A DNA stretch of 64,000 nt, from positions 62,001-126,000 of the forward strand of contig VXRD01000126.1 in assembly GCA_009838845.1 (NCBI GenBank), written 5' to 3'. How positions within the stretch are numbered: position 1 is the stretch's first letter; each line of letters starts with the position of its first letter. This document shows positions 1 through 7,859 of the stretch, piece after piece. The notes beneath the pieces were generated by a model. That model made no database searches, was not told the origin of the DNA, and saw only the letters and a list, made by a program, of their open reading frames with translations. The DNA comes from Gemmatimonadota bacterium. GTDB lineage: Bacteria; Latescibacterota; UBA2968. A program made the translations under genes and the position numbers.

Positions 1-355
1 GCCTATCGCCATCGCGTCCATTGTACCCATCGGGTTTTGCCAGATCCAGTTTGCCCACGCATCCCACGTAGTAATTGTGATCGCGTAGCCGTTGGTAATA
101 GGTTGTGGCTGTGCGCGGCAGAAAATTGTTGTTACCCAGCGCCCCCAGGCGAACGGGTTGCAGGCCGGATGCGACCGCAATGCGAGATGGCGCGCAAACC
201 GGACAATTTGTTATACATTGTGTAAACTGAATGCCGCGCTCTGCCAGCCGGTCCAGATTGGATGTTTTGACAAAATCAGCACCCATTGATCCCAGATAAT
301 CCCATCGGTGCTGGTCGTCCATGATATAGAGAATATTCGGTCGATTCTGAGACAT
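1..355 (-). CDS. Sulfatase family protein, 3' end cut by window edge
   Basis: I translated this by hand because the frame stays open to base 1. The first 118 residues begin MSQNRPNILYIMDDQH, the usual sulfatase start with an Asp-Asp metal-binding pair (residues 13-14). Residues 51-58 read CPVCAPSR, so Cys54 fits the C-x-P-S-R formylglycine motif. The usual G-K-x-H appears here as GKLD (about residue 102), with Asp in place of His, which is odd for this family. The start ATG follows a GGAG ribosome site. It lies 25 bp downstream of the PhyH-HEAT gene on the same strand, so the two are probably co-transcribed. The substrate is unknown; the family hydrolyses sulfate esters, and some members act on phosphonates. 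Confidence 0.85.
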   Translation of the reverse strand, partial: MSQNRPNILYIMDDQHRWDYLGSMGADFVKTSNLDRLAERGIQFTQCITNCPVCAPSRIAVASGLQPVRLGALGNNNFLPRTATTYYQRLRDHNYYVGCVGKLDLAKPDGYNGRDGDR

Positions 356-380
356 AGGTTCTCCATTTTTAGATGTGTTG

Positions 381-2294
381 TCAGGGTTTATTAAATTTTG
401 ATACAGTGTCCAGACTAAGGCCTCCTCGGATGAAGGTTTCCCAGCTGTGTACGGGGAGTTCTTTCAAGATATTCAGGAGGTTTTTCCGGTTGATTTGAGG
501 AACTTCATCCGGGCTCAATTTGACCAGGCGAATCAGCGCGTCCATGGCGAATCCGACGTCGATGACATTTTTGTCGGTTTGGATGATGTCTTTTAAGGTT
601 TCGATTGTCGGCTCAAGTGCATTGCCGAGGATTTTGGTGCCATGGGAACAGAGGATAACGATGGACCACAGGGCATTTTCCCGGACTGCAGAGCGAACAG
701 GCTCAAAGCGGTCGAGGCCAAAATCGACGCCACTGCCTTCGCAGACGTCGCAGTCGTCGGTTGGACGCACAAATTTGATGCTTCGTTTTTGTGCCTTGTC
801 CATGCTGGGGCGGTTTTCTTCGCGGCTGAGGCTTTGCAAGAGCGCATCGATGCAAGTGGGAATCAGATCAGTGCCTTTACCAGTAGCTACAGCACGGCGT
901 CCCAAACAGCCCAGGGTTCCCGCGGCTACAGAGCGGACATAGACAGAGGAGTCGTTGTGTAAGCAGGAGGTAACTGCGTCGAGTACATCCTTTGTGAGAT
1001 GGCTGGCGTCGCCCAGGCCATAGATGCCTGCTTTGCGAATCCATTTGATGGGCGATCGGGTTGCTTCGATGAGTGTGTCTGTCGCGTCTGGTCCCACGGC
1101 GATCAGGCCGTATGTGGCGGCGCGTCGCACATTTTCGCGGTCGGTGTGGAGCGCGCGTCCGAGGAATTTGGTGGCCAATGCCGGGTCGCCAATTGAGGCG
1201 AGTTTGTAAGCTGCTCCAATTCGGACGGGTTCAGCTTCGTCGTATTTGGCGTGGAGTTGTTCGAAAAGGGCTTTGGCTTCGCGCTCTTTTTCTTTTTGCG
1301 AAGCAGATTTTGATTCGGGACGGGGTGGCGGTGCCTGGCCGGTTTTGATCCAGTGATGATGATAGCGCCACACTTCGGTGGCATCGTCTGGTGCCCCGGA
1401 GAGGTTGACGCGGGTGATGGGGTCGATGCCGAGGTCGTTCATTGGTACAACGGTGGTTGACCCGTTGGGTGATGGATCGGTGGTGCGATAAAGCCAGAAG
1501 CGCCACATAAAGCGCGGGTTGTCTTCCCAGGTGCGCCAGTCATCGCGCCGGTGGTTGCCCCTGTGGAAGGTGTTGTGCGAGTAGATGATCACGCTGCCTG
1601 CGCGGAGTGGTCCTGCTTCAAAGGGGAGTACGAGAGGCCATTGTGTGTTGGTGACGGCATCGCGCATGCGAATGTCATGGGCGGTGCGCTGGTTGACGAT
1701 GTCTTCGATATCGTATTTGGATTGGGGCCCGCTGACGTGTTCGCTTTGCATGTCGAAGAAGTAGGCAAAATCGAGGTGGTCTGCGCCTGCAAAGTTATCG
1801 TGGTTTTCTTCGTGGTTAAAGGTCCAATATTGTGAGTAGGGGATGGTTGCTGTGGGGCCCATTTCTGCGGTGACATCTTGAGGATAATACAGCATTTCCA
1901 GTTGGACGGCCTGATGGTGGCGCTGTTTTCGGCTGTTGTATGGGCCGTTGTCGTCTTTGTGCCAGTGTTGATCTCTGGGTCCACTGGTAAATACTGCGTT
2001 GTGGGTAAAGGGGACGATGGCCCAATTTTTACCTGCGAGCTGGTCACAGGCTGAGACGAGGCCGGGTGCGTTGAGGACTTCGAGTACGTCGGGGATAATG
2101 CCCGTTGTGACGCGTTTTTTCTCTTTTTTAGCCTTTTTTTCGAAGTTGTAAACGCGTTTGTGGACTTCGGCGGGGATGCCCAGGTCTTCGGGGGAAAGGA
2201 TGACTATGCCCCGGCTTGTAAAATCTGTGACCAGACGGTCGGATGTGGTATATGTGAGGGGGGTAAAATCAGATTTTTGGGTGCGGGGACTCAT
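381..2294 (-). CDS. Phytanoyl-CoA-dioxygenase-like protein fused to HEAT repeats
   Basis: This is a 637-residue protein with two parts. Residues about 1-300 resemble an Fe(II)/2-oxoglutarate oxygenase of the PhyH group. The HKD triplet at 112-114 gives the H-x-D facial pair, and HNTFHRGNHRR at 240-250 supplies a distal His and Arg. From about residue 350 to 500 there are HEAT-type helical repeats (for example AAYKLASIGDP and AATYGLIAVGP). A CDVCEGSG motif follows, then more helical repeats to the end. The start ATG follows AAGGAG. PhyH proteins are usually 250-300 residues, so this is about double length. It probably hydroxylates a small molecule, with the HEAT part acting as a protein-binding scaffold; that role is inference. 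It precedes a sulfatase on the same strand. Confidence 0.75.
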   Translation of the reverse strand: MSPRTQKSDFTPLTYTTSDRLVTDFTSRGIVILSPEDLGIPAEVHKRVYNFEKKAKKEKKRVTTGIIPDVLEVLNAPGLVSACDQLAGKNWAIVPFTHNAVFTSGPRDQHWHKDDNGPYNSRKQRHHQAVQLEMLYYPQDVTAEMGPTATIPYSQYWTFNHEENHDNFAGADHLDFAYFFDMQSEHVSGPQSKYDIEDIVNQRTAHDIRMRDAVTNTQWPLVLPFEAGPLRAGSVIIYSHNTFHRGNHRRDDWRTWEDNPRFMWRFWLYRTTDPSPNGSTTVVPMNDLGIDPITRVNLSGAPDDATEVWRYHHHWIKTGQAPPPRPESKSASQKEKEREAKALFEQLHAKYDEAEPVRIGAAYKLASIGDPALATKFLGRALHTDRENVRRAATYGLIAVGPDATDTLIEATRSPIKWIRKAGIYGLGDASHLTKDVLDAVTSCLHNDSSVYVRSVAAGTLGCLGRRAVATGKGTDLIPTCIDALLQSLSREENRPSMDKAQKRSIKFVRPTDDCDVCEGSGVDFGLDRFEPVRSAVRENALWSIVILCSHGTKILGNALEPTIETLKDIIQTDKNVIDVGFAMDALIRLVKLSPDEVPQINRKNLLNILKELPVHSWETFIRGGLSLDTVSKFNKP

Positions 2295-2457
2295 GTTTCA
2301 GGTTCTCCTTTGGGGTTGCGAGAAATTTGATTTTTAGATTGTTTTCAGGTACTATGTCATTTATCATACAAAAATTTGATGTCTTGGTAAACAGTCAGTT
2401 GTAGTCCTATCTCCAGCCCTCGTTGTTTTCTTTTTGTATCTTACGTCTTATAGCAAT

Positions 2458-2580
2458 CGTCACGCCGGCAGGCTTTAAGCCGGCGTCCAGCCTCTGGACT
2501 ATGCATAGTTAAAAGCTTCCTGGATCGCGGCTAAAGCATGTCCCTGCATGATTTAAGCAGGGAGCATACCGCGATGACGA
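2458..2580. repeat. Inverted pair of REP-like palindromes
   Basis: The 313-bp gap between the PhyH-HEAT start and the DUF2064 gene holds two related palindromes facing each other. The first (2458-2491, minus orientation) has arms ACGCCGGC and GCCGGCGT around a 9-base loop. The second (2519-2580, plus) has outer arms ATCGCGG (2524-2530) and CCGCGAT (2569-2575), with an inner hairpin TCCCTGC/GCAGGGA. Read in the same sense, both copies start CTGGA and end TGACGA. This looks like a BIME-type pair of REP sequences. I saw no transposase nearby. The rest of the gap (2295-2457) is AT-rich and presumably holds the promoter of the minus-strand operon; I could not pick a convincing one. Confidence 0.6.
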
Positions 2581-2607
2581 ACAAAACCACTGGATCACTT
2601 CTCACTC

Positions 2608-3288
2608 ATGACATCCCTAATCGTTTTTGTCAAAAATCCACTTCCCGGAGCGGTCAAGACCCGCTTGCAGACGCGCTATACACCCGATCAGGTTGCAGCT
2701 CTGTACACTGCGTTTGTGCGCGATGTGCTGGCTCGGGCAGAGAGTATTGATGTCGATAGACGGGTGATCGCTTTTGACCCTCCCGATGCAGAGTCCGAGG
2801 TTCGCGTGCTTTTTGATGGGGGGGTGAAGGCTCTATGGGAGTACGTTCCCCAGGTGCAGGATGATCTCGGTGCGCGTATGCGAGAAGCACTGGTTCAACA
2901 ACTCGACGCTGGTGCATCAGCAGCCGTTCTCATTGGTACGGATATCCCTTCTCTGCCAGCCCATCATATTACACAGGCATTCGATCTGCTGCACACAAAG
3001 GATGTTGTTTTAGGTCCGAGTACAGATGGTGGATACTATCTCGTTGGTGTTTCAAAATCTACGCCGGAAATTTTTGAGGATGTGGCATGGAGTACACCCA
3101 GTGTTCTGGCGCAGACTATTGACCGCGTTCAGCGCGCGGGGAATACGCTCGGTCTCGTTCCCCCCTGGTTTGATGTCGATACCCCCGATGAACTCGATTT
3201 TCTTCTCGCCCATGCGCGCGCTACAATACTCGCTACGGGCATAGATCCCTTACCGTACACGCATGCCTGTTTGTCGAACTTGACTTGA
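2608..3288 (+). CDS. TIGR04282/DUF2064 family glycosyltransferase-like protein
   Basis: This 226-residue protein has the start MTSLIVFVKNPLPGAVKTRL, in which the KxPxPGxxKTRL pattern is diagnostic of the DUF2064 (TIGR04282) group. These proteins adopt a GT-A nucleotide-diphospho-sugar transferase fold. A GTDIPSLP segment near residue 110 matches the acidic metal/nucleotide site, and STDGGYYLVG near 140 is also typical. No signal peptide is seen, so it is probably cytoplasmic. The ATG has no clear ribosome site. The next gene is a sugar-binding protein 52 bp downstream on the same strand, so a link to sugar-nucleotide metabolism is possible. The true substrate is unknown for the family. Confidence 0.8.
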   Translation: MTSLIVFVKNPLPGAVKTRLQTRYTPDQVAALYTAFVRDVLARAESIDVDRRVIAFDPPDAESEVRVLFDGGVKALWEYVPQVQDDLGARMREALVQQLDAGASAAVLIGTDIPSLPAHHITQAFDLLHTKDVVLGPSTDGGYYLVGVSKSTPEIFEDVAWSTPSVLAQTIDRVQRAGNTLGLVPPWFDVDTPDELDFLLAHARATILATGIDPLPYTHACLSNLT

Positions 3289-3340
3289 TCTTTTTGGGCG
3301 CGTATCTTGCGAAGTCATCATTTCGAGATAGGAGTTCTCA

Positions 3341-4309
3341 ATGGTTATTCGCTATGTTCTCGCGCTTTTCTTTATCTTTTTTTGCCTGCATCCCGCAATC
3401 GCTCAGGAACGCTACAAATTTGCTTTTGTCACGCATGGCGGGCCGGGAAATCCATTCTGGAATGTGGTGATTAAGGGTATGGAAGATGCGGCCAAACGCT
3501 ATGATGTGGATGTGCAATGGTTGAGCAATCCCACATTTTCAATTGCGGATATGCCCAATTTTCTCGATGACGCTATTGCAAATAAGGTCAACGGCATTGG
3601 CATTACGTGTCCGGATCCCGAAGCTATCCGGGAGAGCGTTGTGCGCGCACACGCGGCGGGTATTCCCATTATTGTGCTCAATACGGCAGATTCCAACGCG
3701 GGGGGAGATCATGCATTGCCCACGCAATTTTATGTGGGTGCCAGCGAGTATCTCGGCGGTCAATCCAATGCAAGAGCTATTCTCGCCGAGGCGGAAAAGC
3801 GCGGGATAGCGGTTCAGCGCGCGGTATGTCCTATTCAGGAACTCGGGCATAGTGGTCTCGAAGCGCGGTTTGCTGGTTTTTCGAGCATTTTTGGGGAAAG
3901 GGGCATTGTCGTCGATGGTTTGACCATATCTAACGATGTCGAGCAGTCCGCGGGCTTGTTGCGCGACTATTTTCTCGGACATCCCGAGACCAATGCCATC
4001 GCTACCCTGGGACCACTGCCAGCAGATGCTTTTTATCTTTTTTTGGAGGAAGAGGGAAAAAAAGCTGGCGAAATTTTGCATGTTACCCACGATACGAGTA
4101 CGTCCATATTTGAGCATATTCGGAGGGGATATACGGTTCAGGCTGTCGATCAACAGCCCTATTTGCAGGGTTATTTGACTGTTTCTTTTTTGTATTTGAA
4201 TAATGCCTATGGTCTTACTCTCGCACAGGATGTGCTCACAGGCCCGTTCGCCATTAATGCATCAAATGTTGACCGCATTGCCAGATTAGTGACCGCAGGT
4301 TATAGATAG
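3341..4309 (+). CDS. Sugar ABC transporter periplasmic binding protein (RbsB-like)
   Basis: This 322-residue protein has a clear signal peptide, with a hydrophobic run ending AIAQ at about residue 22. The mature part begins RYKFAFVTHGGPGNPFWNVV, the pattern of type I (ribose/galactose-type) periplasmic binding proteins. The segment GIGITCPDPEAI followed by AAGIPIIVLNTAD is the standard hinge and ligand-cleft region. It is the first gene of a three-gene import operon with a permease 8 bp downstream and an ATPase after that. The sugar is not identifiable from sequence alone. Confidence 0.88.
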   Translation: MVIRYVLALFFIFFCLHPAIAQERYKFAFVTHGGPGNPFWNVVIKGMEDAAKRYDVDVQWLSNPTFSIADMPNFLDDAIANKVNGIGITCPDPEAIRESVVRAHAAGIPIIVLNTADSNAGGDHALPTQFYVGASEYLGGQSNARAILAEAEKRGIAVQRAVCPIQELGHSGLEARFAGFSSIFGERGIVVDGLTISNDVEQSAGLLRDYFLGHPETNAIATLGPLPADAFYLFLEEEGKKAGEILHVTHDTSTSIFEHIRRGYTVQAVDQQPYLQGYLTVSFLYLNNAYGLTLAQDVLTGPFAINASNVDRIARLVTAGYR

Positions 4310-4317
4310 GATTTCTG

Positions 4318-5496
4318 TTGAAGCCTTATGACGCCATTCGCACCCGCCTTGCGCGCTCTCCAGAAGCTGGCGCTGCAGCGGGTTTTTCCGTTATATTTTT
4401 GGTTTTTGCACTCGCCGCGCCAGATACATTTCTCTCCCATAGCGCGATTTCATCCATTCTCAACAGTCAGGCCGTTCCGGGCATCCTCGCTATTGGTATT
4501 ACGCTTTTGATGATTTCTGGAGAGTTTGACCTTTCAGTTGGTTCTATTCTGGGGGTGTCTTCTCTCGCATTTCTCTATGCAACCGTAAATGGTGTACCTG
4601 TTTTACTCGCGGCAGCCATTGGATTAATTGTCGGCTGTTTGCTCGGTCTGATCAATGGGTTGCTTCTCATATCCACGGGCATTCCATCGTTTATTATTAC
4701 GTTGGGGACGATGCTCGCGTATCGCGCCATTCCTCTTACGGCTATTTCTGGTGGGCGCATTATACGATATGCCGACTATTCGCGCGAGTCTCCAATTCTC
4801 GAAGTGCCCGGTCTGGTAGTTTTTATTTTGACGCTCACACTTTTTTTTATTGTTCTGTGGATAGCGCGGGATATCTGGCGGGCGAGAAATCAATCCGCAA
4901 AGTCCAGGATTCTGGTTGCTGTTGCGCTTCTTTTTGTCGCTTATCTCGCCATTGAGGCACTTATACCCCATCCTTTGATGCCGGTTAAAATTGATTTTTT
5001 TTACGCGCTCAACGGACGCATTGAACCGGGGAACTACCGCACTGGCATTCTGTGGTGGATAGGACTGACCGCGGCTTTTGCGATTATCTTGAGTCAATCT
5101 CGTTTTGGCAACGCTGTTTTTGCCACGGGGGGCAATGCCCAGGCGGCGCGTTTGCAGGGTATTCGTATCGATCGCGTGCGCGTGACCAATTTTGTCATTT
5201 CGGGATTTCTCGCCGCGCTTGCGGGTATTATTCAGGTTGCACGCCTCAAAAGCGTCGATCCATTGCGCGGTACGGGGCTGGAACTCGAGGTTATCGCCGC
5301 GGTTGTCATTGGTGGTACGCTGCTCACAGGGGGGTATGGCAGTCTGATCGGTTCGGCTATTGGCACTGCGCTGACGGGCATGTTGCGCACGGGGCTTGTT
5401 CTTATGCAGGTTCCCTCCAATGCCTTTCGGGGTGCTATTGGTGCTATTATGATTGCGGCTGTTGTGATTAATAATTTTGTGCGGAAAGAACGCTGA
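4318..5496 (+). CDS. Sugar ABC transporter permease (RbsC-like)
   Basis: This 392-residue inner-membrane protein has about ten hydrophobic segments and belongs to the BPD_transp_2 family. The early motif ITLLMISGEFDLSVGSILG is the hallmark of RbsC/XylH-type sugar permeases. A later GTGLELEVIAAVVIGGTLLTG segment matches the ATPase-contact region. Translation appears to start at TTG (4318), preceded by AGG in the tail of the binding-protein gene only 8 bp upstream. A hydrophilic linker with a long membrane segment near residues 165-215 makes it somewhat longer than typical RbsC (about 320). Confidence 0.87.
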   Translation: MKPYDAIRTRLARSPEAGAAAGFSVIFLVFALAAPDTFLSHSAISSILNSQAVPGILAIGITLLMISGEFDLSVGSILGVSSLAFLYATVNGVPVLLAAAIGLIVGCLLGLINGLLLISTGIPSFIITLGTMLAYRAIPLTAISGGRIIRYADYSRESPILEVPGLVVFILTLTLFFIVLWIARDIWRARNQSAKSRILVAVALLFVAYLAIEALIPHPLMPVKIDFFYALNGRIEPGNYRTGILWWIGLTAAFAIILSQSRFGNAVFATGGNAQAARLQGIRIDRVRVTNFVISGFLAALAGIIQVARLKSVDPLRGTGLELEVIAAVVIGGTLLTGGYGSLIGSAIGTALTGMLRTGLVLMQVPSNAFRGAIGAIMIAAVVINNFVRKER

Positions 5497-5504
5497 GGCT
5501 ACAT

Positions 5505-6254
5505 GTGGCTTTGCTCGAACTCAAAAATATCGGTCGTCGCTTTGGGCATATTGTCGCGCTGAAAGGCATTGATTTCACGCTTGAGGATGGCGAAGTTCTC
5601 GCGCTTTTAGGCGATAATGGAGCGGGTAAATCTACGCTGATTAAGGTGATTACGGGTGTTTATCCGCCGAGCGAAGGCGATATGTATTTTGGGGATGAAG
5701 TCATTCGATTCGACTCGCCGCAGGATGCCCGAGATCTGGGTATTGAGACCGTTTATCAGGACCTCGCGCTCGTGCCGAGTATGAGCATTGCGCGCAATTT
5801 TTATCTGGGGAGAGAACTCGTCAAGCGGGTCGGTCCGTTTGCGCTTTTCGACCAGGCAGCGATGGATGCAGGTGCGGCCGCAGCGCTGGGTGAGATAGGT
5901 ATTCACATTCGCAACGCGAGTGAATCCGTTGCCCGTCTTTCCGGTGGCGAGCGACAATCGATTGCCATAGCCCGCGCTCTTCACTTTGGGTCTCGCGTGC
6001 TCATTCTCGATGAGCCGACTTCTGCCCTTTCTGTTGGCGAAACGCGCAAGGTGCTCGGCTATATTGCGGCTGCTAAAGAAAAAGGTATAGGTGTTATTTT
6101 TATTACGCATAATATTACCCATGTGTTTGAGGTTGCTGACCGGGCAACTATTCTCAGCCACGGCGAAAAGGTCGGCGATTTTTCGATCTGTGATGTCACG
6201 CAGGACGATGTCGCGGCTATGGTGATGGGACAGGGTATTCCTGAACATCTTTAG
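5505..6254 (+). CDS. Sugar ABC transporter ATP-binding protein, single domain
   Basis: This 249-residue ATPase energises the importer. Walker A is GDNGAGKST (36-44), the signature is LSGGE (145-149), Walker B ends LILDE (to residue 170), and the H-loop is ITHN. RbsA-type ATPases are normally double-domain proteins of about 500 residues. The single-domain form here resembles FrcA-type transporters and must act as a homodimer. The start is GTG at 5505, 8 bp after the permease stop. Its TAG stop forms the first bases of the octamer repeat element. Confidence 0.9.
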   Translation: MALLELKNIGRRFGHIVALKGIDFTLEDGEVLALLGDNGAGKSTLIKVITGVYPPSEGDMYFGDEVIRFDSPQDARDLGIETVYQDLALVPSMSIARNFYLGRELVKRVGPFALFDQAAMDAGAAAALGEIGIHIRNASESVARLSGGERQSIAIARALHFGSRVLILDEPTSALSVGETRKVLGYIAAAKEKGIGVIFITHNITHVFEVADRATILSHGEKVGDFSICDVTQDDVAAMVMGQGIPEHL

Positions 6255-6358
6255 ACGAATAGACGAGAAAAGCGCGAATAGACGAATAGACGAATCCCAC
6301 CCAACCACCCCAAATCACTACGAGCTTCGATTCGTTGATTCGTTGATTCGTTGATTCG
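6252..6358 (+). repeat. Octamer-bounded intergenic element, copy 1
   Basis: The spacer between the sugar ATPase and the MATE gene holds four TAGACGAA-type octamers (6252-6267 and 6279-6294), a C-rich core containing CCCAACCACCC, then three TTCGTTGA octamers (6331-6354) plus TTCG. The two octamer types are near-complementary when folded back, so the element could form a long imperfect hairpin. A second copy in the opposite orientation lies at 39659-39730 and shares the same 11-base core. The first unit overlaps the stop codon of the upstream gene. Confidence 0.8.
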
Positions 6359-6368
6359 CATTTATTCC

Positions 6369-7751
6369 ATGTCCAAACCACTCGAAACGACAATAGAATC
6401 CACCGAGCGTAAAGTCGATTTTTCGCTTACCGGAAAGATTTTCGGAATGACCATCCCGGTTGCTCTGGGAGGCCAGATCGAGAGTGTTGTACTCATGGTT
6501 CAACTCATTTTTATCGGGACGCTCGGTCCTGCCGCCCTTTCGGCGGTGGGTATTGCTCAGGTGTTTACGCGCGTTCTTTTTACGGCGATGATGTCCATTT
6601 CGAGAGGCGCGCTCACGATGGTCGCACAGGCGATTGGCGCAGATTCTATGCGCGAAGCCAGCGCATCGGCGAAGCAGGCGTTTTCCCTGCTTTTTTTCTT
6701 TAGTATCGCTTTTGGTCTGGGCAGTTTGGCTCTTTCGCCTTTTTTGATTCCGATGATGACCTCTGATTCCGAGGTGGCGGCGCTGGGTACGCCGTATTTA
6801 CAGGTTTTCTTTTTGGGCGTTCCCTTTATGACGCTGAATCGCGCGATTGCGAGTTGCTTTCAAGGTGCTGGGGATACGCGCACGCCTTTTTATCTGAGTT
6901 TGATCAGTAGTAGCATTCAAATTGTCATGTGTTATCTCCTCATTTTTGGTCACTGGGGTTTGCCGGAGATGGGCGTTGTAGGGGCTGCTGTGGGCGGTCT
7001 TTTGGGGCGCAGTGCGGCAACTTTGATTGGGCTTGGGTGTCTTTATAGCGGGCGTTTTGCGCTCACGCTTTTGCCCGATACATCCTATCGGTTTAACTGG
7101 GGCGTTGCGCGCCGCATTCTCAAAATTGGCGTGCCTTCTGGTCTGCAAGGCATTTTGCGCAATGGCTCAGGTGTGGTTTATCTCAAACTCATTGCCATGT
7201 CCACATTATCCACAACCGCGGTTGCAGCGTATGCGATTGGGAGTCAATTGGAACATATTTTGCGGCGAACCGGGCTGTCTTTTGGCACGGTTTCGACGGC
7301 TATGGTGGGGCAGCATTTGGGGGCGAAAGATCCCGCAGGTGCAGAGCGCCACGGTTGGACTATTCTCTTTATTTCTGTTGTGACCAATATTGCCCTGTCG
7401 CTGCCCGCCGTGGTGTTTGCTGGCGTTTTTATGTCGGTATTTACGGATGCACAAGAGGTGATCAGTACCGGTGTCATCTATCTTTACGCGATGGTTATTG
7501 CCGAACCATTTTTGTGTGCCTCCAATACGAGTAGCGGCAGTCTCAGAGGTGCTGGCGATACGATGCCTCCGATGTATTATACTCTGATTGCCCAGTGGCT
7601 CGTTCGCCTGCCCGTCGCTTATGTTCTGGGGTTTACGCTTGGGTTTGATATTTATGGTATCTGGGCCGCGCTTATTGTTTACAGTATTGTACAGGGTGTA
7701 CTTACTGTTCGCAAGTTTGCCCAGGGCCATTGGAAAAAGCACCAAATTTAA
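6369..7751 (+). CDS. MATE family efflux transporter
   Basis: This is a protein of about 460 residues with twelve predicted membrane segments. The repeated motif pattern is typical of MATE exporters: FGMTIPVALGGQIES near the start, then RAIASCFQGAGDTRTPF in the N-half and NTSSGSLRGAGDTMPPM as the matching repeat in the C-half. MATE proteins export cationic drugs or metabolites using a Na+ or H+ gradient. I chose ATG 6369 because the upstream in-frame TTG at 6351 falls inside the octamer repeat. It follows the sugar importer on the same strand but is separated by the repeat element. The substrate is unknown. Confidence 0.9.
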   Translation: MSKPLETTIESTERKVDFSLTGKIFGMTIPVALGGQIESVVLMVQLIFIGTLGPAALSAVGIAQVFTRVLFTAMMSISRGALTMVAQAIGADSMREASASAKQAFSLLFFFSIAFGLGSLALSPFLIPMMTSDSEVAALGTPYLQVFFLGVPFMTLNRAIASCFQGAGDTRTPFYLSLISSSIQIVMCYLLIFGHWGLPEMGVVGAAVGGLLGRSAATLIGLGCLYSGRFALTLLPDTSYRFNWGVARRILKIGVPSGLQGILRNGSGVVYLKLIAMSTLSTTAVAAYAIGSQLEHILRRTGLSFGTVSTAMVGQHLGAKDPAGAERHGWTILFISVVTNIALSLPAVVFAGVFMSVFTDAQEVISTGVIYLYAMVIAEPFLCASNTSSGSLRGAGDTMPPMYYTLIAQWLVRLPVAYVLGFTLGFDIYGIWAALIVYSIVQGVLTVRKFAQGHWKKHQI

Positions 7752-7859
7752 TCGTTTATAGACAATTGGTTGGTTTGGCTCTATATTTTCGCGATAAAAT
7801 TTTCCAGATTACTTTTGATTCGCAGGGGATTTTCATTGTCACCATCAGGAGGATGATTG

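Noticed and set aside
6252-6358. Octamer repeats considered as a CRISPR array
   Set aside because: Units of 8 bp without spacers do not fit CRISPR, and no cas gene is nearby.
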